Source: Tolumonas auensis DSM 9187 (lineage in GTDB: Bacteria > Pseudomonadota > Gammaproteobacteria > Enterobacterales > Aeromonadaceae). Taken from it: DNA of 64,000 bases. Made by a program: the position numbers and the translations under genes. The stretch spans positions 30,001 to 94,000 of the forward strand of contig NC_012691.1 of assembly GCF_000023065.1 (NCBI RefSeq), written 5' to 3'. The number at the start of each line of letters is the position of its first letter. Positions within the stretch are counted from its first letter, which is position 1. The notes below the pieces were generated by a model. The model was not told where the DNA came from. It worked only from the letters and a program-made list of their open reading frames with translations, and ran no database searches. Positions 39,362 through 47,298 of this stretch are shown piece after piece.

Positions 39362-41980
39362 ATGCCGTCATTGTCATCCCGTCGTAAGCCCTTGTTTTCA
39401 GGTGTCCGTGGCCGCCTTTTGTCATTCAATTTGCTGGTGGTCTCGCTGACGCTGGCCATCGGTATCATTGCCGTCTTCGGTTTTAACAATGCCGGGCGAC
39501 TGTTGACCGAGATGCAGGAAAGTACGCTGTCAGAAATGAACAGCGGCATGGAAGTCGGCGTCAAAACAGCCAAAGTGGCCACCGTGGCGGTGAGTCTGAC
39601 GCAGGTTATCGGTGCGATGGAGTATCAGAGTGAATCCGATCTGCTGAAAACCTCGTTACAGGGCTTGCGCGATTCGCTGGCCAAAATGGCGGCGGCACCA
39701 CTGGCCCAGCAGCAGCCGCAACTCATTAACAGTATTCATACACGCAGTGATGAACTGCAGGAAAGTGTGCGTCGGTTACTGGATCTGACCCGGACCCGTC
39801 ATCTGGAGCGGCATGATTTGCTGGGGGTGATTTATCAGGCGCAATCGCAATTAGAGTTACTGGCAAAAGACAACGGGGCGGGGTGGCCCACAGCATTAGA
39901 ACAGACCCTGTTTGCCAATATGCTGGAGATGACGCTGACGATTCCGGCATCCCCCGATGTCCTGACGCAACTCTCGCTGCTGCGCCAGCGCTGGCAACAG
40001 ATGATCCCGCAGGTTGACTCCGCACGGCAGCGGATATTGCTCGAATTATGTAATACGCTGCAGCCGGTGGACGAACTGAATCAGAAGCTGCAAAACAGCG
40101 ATCTGGCGATTGCCTATCATACCTTCCGTATCAAGGCGCTGGTGAACCTGCTGGATCAGGACATTAACCAGTATGTGCAGCTGGTGGTGCATTCGGCCAG
40201 TTCGCGGGCCGAGCTGACCCACAACAAATTACAGACCAGCACATTCACGATTGAAATCTTCGGTTTGCTGGCGGTCATCATCACCGCCTTAGCCGGGAAT
40301 TATATCTATGACAATATGGGGGTGCTGGTCAGTGCGATTGCGGATGCCATGACCCGGTTGAGTAAAGGGGAGCGTACCGTCAAGGTGCCGGCGCTGAACC
40401 GGCAGGATGAGCTTGGCGATCTGGCGCGGGCGTTTAACGTGTTTGCCAACAATGCCGCGTCGCTGGCGCGGGTGACCAAGCTGTTTAAAGAGAAAAGCAT
40501 CCAGCTGGAAACGACCTTTCTCTCCATCCGCGATGGCTTTGCACTGTTTGATGCCGAAGGTGCCCTGATTGTCTGTAATCCGCAATATGCCTCTTTACTG
40601 CAACTGGATCAGATCGCGCATGGCAGCCACTTTCGTGAAGTATTGCAGCGTCTGCAGCAGAACGGCGCACAACGCAGTGACGGCAAACCGTTGTCACCGG
40701 ATCATCTGTGGCGTGCGGAAGACAATGTGCTGACACTGGAATTACAACTGGCCGGGGAACGGTATGTGGAGCTGCGGCTGAACCGGCTGGCAGACATGAG
40801 TATGGCCAGCATGGTGCTGGACCGGACGGATCGTAAAATTCTGGAAGCGGAACTGATCCACAGTCAGAAGATGAAGGCGGTCGGGCACCTGACCGGCGGT
40901 ATTGCGCACGACTTCAATAATCTGCTGGCCGTGATCCTGGGCAATCTGGAACTGTTGCTGACCGATGACGATGCGCTGGCCGAGCGTACCCGGCAGCGTA
41001 TTGAACGTGCCTATAAGGCCACCGAGCGCGGGGCACAGCTGACACAACGTCTGCTGGCCTTCTCCCGTAAACAGGCTCTGCGTCCGCGGGCGATTGATCT
41101 GGCCGAACTGGTTACCAACCTGCGCGAACTGATGGAGCATTCGTTGCCAGCCTCGTTGCGGCTGGAGCTGGATATTCAGTCTGAGCTGCGTCCGGCCTGG
41201 ATGGATGCCAATCAGCTGGAGAACAGCCTGCTGAATCTGGTGGTGAATGCCCGGGATGCCATGGAAGGCCGCAGCGGTGTGATCCGTATACGGCTGTTTA
41301 ATCAGCGGGTGCAACGGACCAGTGGCCGGGTACAGGATATGGTGACGGTGGAAGTGATCGATCAGGGCTGCGGGATGACACCGGAGGTTCTGCAACGGGT
41401 GTTTGAACCGTTCTTCACCACCAAAGTGGCTGGCAAGGGCAGCGGACTCGGATTGTCGATGGTATATGGCTTTGTCCGCCAGTCGGGAGGCCGCGTACAG
41501 ATCGACAGTGAGCCGGAGCGTGGCACCTGTGTTCGTCTGCAATTACCCTGTGCAGAAGCGGAACCGATAGCGTTGCCTTCAGCCACGGTTTCTGCGCCGG
41601 TCTGGTCGGATGACGAGATGCCGCTGGTGGTTGTGCTGGAAGATCAGGCGGATGTGCGGCAGACCTTGTGTGAATACCTGCACAGCATGGGTTGCCTGAC
41701 GATGGATACCGATTGCAGTGAACAGGCGCTGTCCTGGGTACGGACCATCCCTGAAGTGCAGTTATTAATCAGTGATATTGTGTTGCCGGGGCAGGCCAGC
41801 GGCATTGAAGTGGTGCAGCAGGCACAACAACTGCGGCGGGATATTAAGTTACTGCTGGTCAGTGGGCATGATTTTAGTGAACAGGCTGCTTCGCAGAGCT
41901 GGCCTTTGCTGATAAAACCTTACACCCGGGCCGATCTGGTGACGCAATTAACCCGTTTATGGCAGAAAAAAACCGCCTAA
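39362..41980 (+). CDS. Hybrid sensor histidine kinase of the sugar locus
   Basis: An 872-residue membrane kinase. Helix 1 is at about 18-40, a long helical periplasmic sensor region at about 42-290 (TorS-like in layout), helix 2 at about 295-315, HAMP at 315-370, and a PAS-like domain at about 385-490. HisKA has H516 in GHLTGGIAHDFNN, the HATPase has NLVVNARDAM, DQGCGMTP and GKGSGLGLSMVYG, and a C-terminal receiver (about 750-872) has ISDIVLPG with the phosphoacceptor Asp. No Hpt domain is present, so the receiver may be a phosphate sink or feed an Hpt elsewhere. It diverges from the sugar operon. I infer it senses that sugar or the loaded binding protein. Confidence 0.9.
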   Translation: MPSLSSRRKPLFSGVRGRLLSFNLLVVSLTLAIGIIAVFGFNNAGRLLTEMQESTLSEMNSGMEVGVKTAKVATVAVSLTQVIGAMEYQSESDLLKTSLQGLRDSLAKMAAAPLAQQQPQLINSIHTRSDELQESVRRLLDLTRTRHLERHDLLGVIYQAQSQLELLAKDNGAGWPTALEQTLFANMLEMTLTIPASPDVLTQLSLLRQRWQQMIPQVDSARQRILLELCNTLQPVDELNQKLQNSDLAIAYHTFRIKALVNLLDQDINQYVQLVVHSASSRAELTHNKLQTSTFTIEIFGLLAVIITALAGNYIYDNMGVLVSAIADAMTRLSKGERTVKVPALNRQDELGDLARAFNVFANNAASLARVTKLFKEKSIQLETTFLSIRDGFALFDAEGALIVCNPQYASLLQLDQIAHGSHFREVLQRLQQNGAQRSDGKPLSPDHLWRAEDNVLTLELQLAGERYVELRLNRLADMSMASMVLDRTDRKILEAELIHSQKMKAVGHLTGGIAHDFNNLLAVILGNLELLLTDDDALAERTRQRIERAYKATERGAQLTQRLLAFSRKQALRPRAIDLAELVTNLRELMEHSLPASLRLELDIQSELRPAWMDANQLENSLLNLVVNARDAMEGRSGVIRIRLFNQRVQRTSGRVQDMVTVEVIDQGCGMTPEVLQRVFEPFFTTKVAGKGSGLGLSMVYGFVRQSGGRVQIDSEPERGTCVRLQLPCAEAEPIALPSATVSAPVWSDDEMPLVVVLEDQADVRQTLCEYLHSMGCLTMDTDCSEQALSWVRTIPEVQLLISDIVLPGQASGIEVVQQAQQLRRDIKLLLVSGHDFSEQAASQSWPLLIKPYTRADLVTQLTRLWQKKTA

Positions 41981-42197
41981 AATTGATTTGAGCGGGTATT
42001 TTTCAAGTTTTTTCTGCCTGAGTCCTATCATAGAGATTGTTTGATGGGCATAAATCGGAGAAGATAGCGCCAAGGATCAGTACGATGAGCTTTTAGTGCA
42101 AAATGCAAAAAAATCTCCGTTAGTATTGATTCGAATGACAGCTTTTGTGTCATACTATTTAGGCTTGAAGCCATCCTATAAAGTCAAAGGAGTTATC

Positions 42198-42446
42198 ATG
42201 AACAAGTATCAAGTACTGCTGGGCACCATCGCTCTGAGCTCAACCCTGCTGGTTGGTTGTGCAAACACTTCTAAAGTTGAATCTGACGTTCAGACCCTGA
42301 CTGGTAAAGTTGACCAGCTGGCTACTGAAATCGGTTCAATCAAAGACGGTCAGAGCAAACTGGCTGCTGACGTTGCTGACGCTAAAGCAGAAGCTGCTCG
42401 CGCTAACGCACGTCTGGACAACCTGGCTACTTCTTACAAGAAATAA
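42198..42446 (+). CDS. lpp: Major outer-membrane (Braun) lipoprotein
   Basis: An 82-residue lipoprotein. The signal peptide ends in the lipobox LVGC with C21 as the lipidated residue. The mature part NTSKVESDVQTLTGKVDQLA is a heptad-repeat helix that trimerises, and the chain ends SYKK, whose terminal lysine is the residue linked to peptidoglycan diaminopimelate (YRK in E. coli). An AAAGGAG ribosome site lies 5 nt before ATG 42198. An in-frame ATG at 42096 would bury the signal peptide and is rejected. Codon use is strongly biased (CTG, GCT, AAA), as expected of one of the most abundant proteins of the cell. A CATACT -10-like element is near 42151. Confidence 0.96.
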   Translation: MNKYQVLLGTIALSSTLLVGCANTSKVESDVQTLTGKVDQLATEIGSIKDGQSKLAADVADAKAEAARANARLDNLATSYKK

Positions 42447-42475
42447 TATTTCTTTAAGAATAATCCTCTTGATGT

Positions 42476-42504
42476 GGCACCGCTTAGCGGTGCCTCATCA
42501 TTTT
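42476..42504 (+). terminator. lpp terminator
   Basis: GGCACCGC (42476-42483) and GCGGTGCC (42487-42494) form a perfect 8-bp stem with a TTA loop, followed by TCATCATTTT. The stable 3' hairpin suits the long-lived lpp message. Confidence 0.88.
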
Positions 42505-42579
42505 CCGGCCCCTGAAAATTTCCGCTCAGCTATTCCCGCATTGTTTTTATCGTCACATATCTTCTGATCTGGCAGCTTG

Positions 42580-42628
42580 TTTCTGCTTTCTGCTTTCTGC
42601 TTTCTGCTTTCTGCTTTCTGCTTTCTGC
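42580..42628 (+). repeat. Heptanucleotide tandem repeat (TTTCTGC)7
   Basis: Seven perfect head-to-tail copies of TTTCTGC, 49 bp, in the convergent gap between the lpp and L,D-transpeptidase terminators. The unit is not a multiple of three. It overlaps a possible TTG-started frame reading FLLSAFC repeats, but that frame runs antisense into the transpeptidase gene and is not believable as a gene. Confidence 0.97.
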
Positions 42629-42642
42629 TTTTATTGCGATAC

Positions 42643-42668
42643 AAAAAAACCCCGCCGCAGCGAGGTTT
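42643..42668 (-). terminator. L,D-transpeptidase gene terminator
   Basis: On the minus strand AAACCTCGC (42668-42660) pairs with GCGGGGTTT (42655-42647) with one mismatch and a 4-nt loop, and runs into TTTTTTT (complement of 42643-42649). It lies 22 bp past the stop of the transpeptidase gene. Confidence 0.9.
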
Positions 42669-42690
42669 GATGACTTATCCGGTAATCCGC

Positions 42691-43614
42691 TTACGGATTG
42701 ATCACGGTTGGCATACCAGAACGTTCTTCCAGTGCCTGTTTCACGATATGCGAGTCGGTATCCGCATTGGCAATGAAACGGCCTACTGCCGGGCTCATGG
42801 TCAATGTGGATGGCTCCTTCGAGCTCAGCTCTTCAAACGTGCGTGACAGCGGCTCGTGCACTTCCATATAACGGAGGCCATCCGGCTCATGCGTTACTTT
42901 GATTGGCTGGTTGACGAACTGGACACGGGTGCCGACAGGTACGACATTGAACAGATGCTCAATATCGTCATTACGCAGACGCACACAACCATGGCTCACA
43001 CGCAGACCGATACCGAATGGCGCATTGGTGCCGTGGATGGCATACAGGTTACCGATATACAGTGCGAACAGACCCATCGGGTTATCCGGGCCGGCTGGCC
43101 ATACAGCGGGTAATGGCTCACCTTTTTCCGCATATTCACGACGTACTTTGGCGGTTGGCGTCCAGGTCGGGTTGGCTCGTTTACGTTGTACTGAGGTGAC
43201 CCAGTTTTCCGGTGTGTCTGTACCCAGCTGGCCGATACCGATGGGCAGGACTTCCACGGTGTTTTTGCCTTTCGGGTAGTAATACAGACGCATTTCAGCC
43301 ACGTTGATCACAATACCCTGACGGGGTGTATCCGGCAGGATCAGCTGATGCGGGATGACCAGCGTGCTGCCAGGGTGTGGTAAATACGGATCCACGCCCG
43401 GGTTGGCTTCCATCATGCCGCTCAGGCCGATTTGATATTTGGCCGCGATTGCTTCCAATGGTTGTTTGCTGTCAGCCGGAACCACATATTCCACATTCTG
43501 ACCGACGAGGCGGCTGTTGGCTTCTGGCAGCTCGTATTCAATGGCTGACGCGGACAGGCTGGTCAGCATCAGTCCACACAGCAGAGCTGGCATGGCATTG
43601 CGCATGATGTTCAT
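42691..43614 (-). CDS. Periplasmic L,D-transpeptidase (ErfK/YbiS/YcfS type)
   Basis: A 307-residue exported enzyme. The signal peptide ends near SLSASA, then comes a LysM-like peptidoglycan-binding segment (about 40-92, [30 protein letters not shown]). The YkuD catalytic domain (about 98-235) has [13 protein letters not shown] and RVSHGCVRL with catalytic C210, H208 and H194. Enzymes of this type attach the C-terminal lysine of Lpp to the peptidoglycan stem peptide, and others make 3-3 crosslinks. Convergence with lpp, 245 bp apart, supports the Lpp-anchoring role. The E. coli set has several paralogs, so no gene symbol is given. Confidence 0.93.
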   Translation of the reverse strand: MNIMRNAMPALLCGLMLTSLSASAIEYELPEANSRLVGQNVEYVVPADSKQPLEAIAAKYQIGLSGMMEANPGVDPYLPHPGSTLVIPHQLILPDTPRQGIVINVAEMRLYYYPKGKNTVEVLPIGIGQLGTDTPENWVTSVQRKRANPTWTPTAKVRREYAEKGEPLPAVWPAGPDNPMGLFALYIGNLYAIHGTNAPFGIGLRVSHGCVRLRNDDIEHLFNVVPVGTRVQFVNQPIKVTHEPDGLRYMEVHEPLSRTFEELSSKEPSTLTMSPAVGRFIANADTDSHIVKQALEERSGMPTVINP

Positions 43615-43905
43615 AGAGATCCTGTAATTATTTCTTTATTAAACACTGATTGGGTTAACGCTTTATCTGTTGGTATTTTTCGATGCTCAGTCGACTGGCC
43701 GGAATTTGATCCTGACCAAGGTGCGCATTTTGCCCTGTCTGTGCAATATTTCAACTTTATGATGCCGATCACGGGAAAATGAGATCCTATATCAATCTTT
43801 AGCGGGGAAAAAATCGGTTTTTCCGAAGATTGTGTCGTTGCGGATAGTGATGATGTGCTGCTTTCCTCTATTATCGGGGGATTAGCACGGATACAGGACG
43901 CGGGT

Positions 43906-46900
43906 ATGTTCAGGGTTTACCATTCCAATCAGCTGGATGTTCTGAAAAGTCTGTTAGCACATCTCATTCAGCTCTCGCCATTACAACCGGCTCTGGCCGC
44001 CGAAACGATCCTGGTACAAAGCCCCGGCATGGCACAGTGGCTGAAACAGGCACTGGCACAGGATCTCGGTGTCGCGGCGAATATCACCTTTCCGCTGCCG
44101 TCGAGTTTTATCTGGCAGATGTTTCATCAGGTATTGCCGGAAGTACCGCAGGAAAACCCCTATACCAAACCAGCCATGCTGTGGCGGCTGATGCAACTGT
44201 TACCGCAGTGCATGGACGATGTGCTGTTTGCGCCGCTGGCCGGCTATCTGGCCGAAGATCATGACGGGCGGCGCTGCTATCAGCTCTGTCAGCGGATTGC
44301 GGATCTGTTCGACCAGTATCTGGTATACCGTCCGGACTGGATTGTGGACTGGGAAAGCGGTGGTGCGCAGGGTGCAGAGACGCAGCTGTGGCAGCCGGTA
44401 CTGTGGCGTAAATTGGTGGCACTGACCGAGCAGCAGGCCAGTCATTTGCACCGGGTTAATTTATTCTCCAGTTTTATCAATACGCTCAAAGCCGGGAAAC
44501 CCAAGGCAGTGTTGCCGCAACGGCTGTTTGTATTCGGTATCTCTTCGCTGCCGCCGCATTATCTGGAAGCGCTGATGGCGCTGGGTGAGCATTGTGAAGT
44601 GCATCTGCTGCTGACCAATCCGTGCCGTTATTACTGGGGCGATTTGCAGGAAGAGAACCAGATCAACCAGCGGGTACTGAATAAACTGCTGGCCCAGCGC
44701 CGGGAGCAGTGGCAGCAGGCCGAACAGCACAAACCCTTATTACCGGAAACCGACTGGCAGCAGCTGTTTAGTGACGAAGGCGAACAACAGGGCAATCCGC
44801 TGCTGGTGTCGCTGGGTAAGCAGGGCCGTGATTATCTGTCGCTGCTGGCCGAGATCAGTGCGGCAGAGATTGATGCCTTTGCCGAGATCAACGGGGATAG
44901 CCTGCTGCATCTGTTACAGCAGGATCTGCTGGAGTTGCAGGATGGTACCCGTCTCCGTCCGAAACGACCGATCTCCGCCAGCGATCGTTCACTGGTGCTG
45001 CATGGCTGCCACAGCCCGTTGCGGGAAGTGGAGGTACTGCATGACCAGTTGCTGCAGCGCTTTGCGGCCGATCCGACCCTGACCCCGAAAGAGGTGGTGG
45101 TGATGGTGGCGGATATTAACCGCTATGGCCCTTATGTTCAGGCGGTGTTCGGCAATGCCACCGGGGAACGTTATATCCCGTTTTCTATCTCTGACCGGTC
45201 GGCAACACAGGAAAATCCGTTGCTGCAGAGCTTCCTCACGCTCTTGTCATTACCTGATCAGCGTTGTACCGCGACCGAATTACTGGAACTGCTGGCAGTG
45301 CCGGCGTTGTTAAAACGCTTTGGTCTGGCAGAGGCCGACCTGACCACGCTGCGCCGCTGGGCGATGGAATCCGGGGTGCGCTGGGGGCTGGAATCCGGCG
45401 ATGGTGAGCGGTTTGAACTGCCGCCAAGGGAGCGGCACACCTGGTCGTTCGGGCTGGAACGCATGCTGCTTGGTTTTGCCAGCGGCAATGAGACACTGTT
45501 TGCTGATGTGGCACCGTACACCGCGATTGAAGGGCAAAATGCGGTGAAACTCGGCCAGCTGGCGCGGTTTATTGCTCAGGTGATGGCGTTGCGCGATGAG
45601 CTGGAGACCGCACGTCCGATCACCGAATGGCAGAATCTGGTTGATCGTCTGTTGCTGGATTTTTACCTGCCGCAGGAACAACTGGAAGAGGATGATGCCG
45701 CGGCACTGAACCTGATCCGTTCGACCCTGCAGAGCTGGCAGCAACGTCTGTCGCAGATGCAGTATCAGGAACCGTTACCGCTGACGGTGTTCCATGACCA
45801 TCTGCAGAGTGAACTGAATGCCGTGCGTGGCGGGCAGCAGTTCCTCGCCGGCCGGGTGAACTTCTGTACCCTGATGCCGATGCGGGCGATCCCGTTCCGG
45901 CTGGTGTGTCTGCTCGGTATGAACGATGGTTTGTATCCGCGCAGCATGCCACCGCTGGGCTTTGATCTGATGGCCGATCAGCCGCGCAAAGGCGATCGTT
46001 CGCGCCGCGAAGACGATCGCTATCTGTTTCTGGAGGCCTTACTGGCGGCACAGCAACAACTCTATATTTCGTATGTCGCGCACAGTGCGATCGATAACCG
46101 CGACCTGATGCCCTCGGTGCTGGTCACCGAACTGGTCGAATATTGTCAGCGCGCATTCTTGCTGCCGGAAGATGAAGAAAAAGCGGAAACCGAACAGGAA
46201 ACCGCACTGCATCAGCATCTGCTGACCGGGCACCCGCTGGTGCCGTATGACCGGCGCTATTTTTCTCCTACCGTACCACCGGCCACTGCAGATCTGTTCA
46301 GCTATGCCGCCGAATGGCTGCCGGCGCTGACACCGACCGGTCAGGCTGGCTTTTTCGATGCGCGGTTGTCGTTACCGGAAGAGCTGCAGGGAAAACCGGA
46401 GATTGAGCTGGCCGACTGGCTGCGTTTTTTTCGCAATCCGGTGGCGGGATTCTTCCGTCGTCGTCTGCGGGTGCAGTTTGTGGAACGCGAAGCGGCACTG
46501 GAGGAGACCGAGCCATTCTGGCTGGATAAATTACAGCAATATCAGTTGCGTGAGCGTCTGCTGCGTTATCAGCGGCTGGATGTCGATCAAGCGGTCTGGC
46601 AGGCACGGTTGCTGGCAGAAGGGATGCTGCCGGATGGTGAATTCGGCCGGCTGGCATTGCAGGCCGATGCAAAAAATCTCGCGCCGCTGGCAGCTGCTTT
46701 GCAAACCTGGCCACTGGCCACGGCGCAGCGGGAGACCTTCCACCTGGATTTTGCCGGCTGGCAACTGCTGGGCAGTGTCGGAGAAGTGTATGCCGGCCAG
46801 CTGGTCCGGCACCGGGTCAGCAAACTGAAAGCCAGCTGGCTGGTGGCGATCTGGCTGGAACATCTGGCGCTGTCTGCGGCCGGTAAACTGACACAGCCCA

Positions 46901-47298
46901 CCCGTCTGCTGGCGCTGGATAACGGTAAGCTGGGCGAATGGTTACTGGCGGTATTGAGTGCCGATGCTGCCCGTGAACAACTGCTGCTGTGGTGGCAGGC
47001 ATTTACTGAAGGCATGCAACGCCCGCTCTGTTTACCGGTGAATACTGCCTGGCAATGGCTTGAGAAGGCGACGACAGAGAGCGGTTGTCTGGGCGATGAC
47101 GCGCAGCAGTTACAGGCCAGAGAGGCCGCACAGAAAACGTATACCGGTGACGGCACGTTTGTGAGCGGGGAAGGACAGGATACCTATCTGGCGCGCTGTT
47201 TCCCGGAACTGAGCAGTGAGTACTGGGAAGAAATAGAGGAGTGGGCGGTGCAGCTGTTGTTGCCGTTACGCCAGCATTTGCAGGAGGCTGAAGCATGA
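43906..47298 (+). CDS. recC: Exodeoxyribonuclease V subunit RecC
   Basis: An 1130-residue subunit of the RecBCD helicase-nuclease that processes double-strand breaks and, in E. coli, reads Chi. RecC has an inactivated helicase/nuclease fold. The N-terminus MFRVYHSNQLDVLKSLLAHL, then ETILVQSPGMAQWLKQALAQ, NITFPLPSSFIWQMF, LPQRLFVFGISSLPPHYLEAL and GRVNFCTLMPMRAIPFRLVC are RecC landmarks. The start is ATG 43906 (AGGA 7 nt upstream), which removes a 17-residue extension found only in a longer frame. The length matches E. coli RecC (1122). Its TGA overlaps the recB ATG by 4 nt (ATGA). Confidence 0.96.
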   Translation: MFRVYHSNQLDVLKSLLAHLIQLSPLQPALAAETILVQSPGMAQWLKQALAQDLGVAANITFPLPSSFIWQMFHQVLPEVPQENPYTKPAMLWRLMQLLPQCMDDVLFAPLAGYLAEDHDGRRCYQLCQRIADLFDQYLVYRPDWIVDWESGGAQGAETQLWQPVLWRKLVALTEQQASHLHRVNLFSSFINTLKAGKPKAVLPQRLFVFGISSLPPHYLEALMALGEHCEVHLLLTNPCRYYWGDLQEENQINQRVLNKLLAQRREQWQQAEQHKPLLPETDWQQLFSDEGEQQGNPLLVSLGKQGRDYLSLLAEISAAEIDAFAEINGDSLLHLLQQDLLELQDGTRLRPKRPISASDRSLVLHGCHSPLREVEVLHDQLLQRFAADPTLTPKEVVVMVADINRYGPYVQAVFGNATGERYIPFSISDRSATQENPLLQSFLTLLSLPDQRCTATELLELLAVPALLKRFGLAEADLTTLRRWAMESGVRWGLESGDGERFELPPRERHTWSFGLERMLLGFASGNETLFADVAPYTAIEGQNAVKLGQLARFIAQVMALRDELETARPITEWQNLVDRLLLDFYLPQEQLEEDDAAALNLIRSTLQSWQQRLSQMQYQEPLPLTVFHDHLQSELNAVRGGQQFLAGRVNFCTLMPMRAIPFRLVCLLGMNDGLYPRSMPPLGFDLMADQPRKGDRSRREDDRYLFLEALLAAQQQLYISYVAHSAIDNRDLMPSVLVTELVEYCQRAFLLPEDEEKAETEQETALHQHLLTGHPLVPYDRRYFSPTVPPATADLFSYAAEWLPALTPTGQAGFFDARLSLPEELQGKPEIELADWLRFFRNPVAGFFRRRLRVQFVEREAALEETEPFWLDKLQQYQLRERLLRYQRLDVDQAVWQARLLAEGMLPDGEFGRLALQADAKNLAPLAAALQTWPLATAQRETFHLDFAGWQLLGSVGEVYAGQLVRHRVSKLKASWLVAIWLEHLALSAAGKLTQPTRLLALDNGKLGEWLLAVLSADAAREQLLLWWQAFTEGMQRPLCLPVNTAWQWLEKATTESGCLGDDAQQLQAREAAQKTYTGDGTFVSGEGQDTYLARCFPELSSEYWEEIEEWAVQLLLPLRQHLQEAEA

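Noticed and set aside
42577-42846. Open frame beginning FLLSAFCFLLSAFC over the heptamer repeat
   Set aside because: The apparent membrane protein is only a translation of the TTTCTGC repeat and then runs antisense through the L,D-transpeptidase gene.
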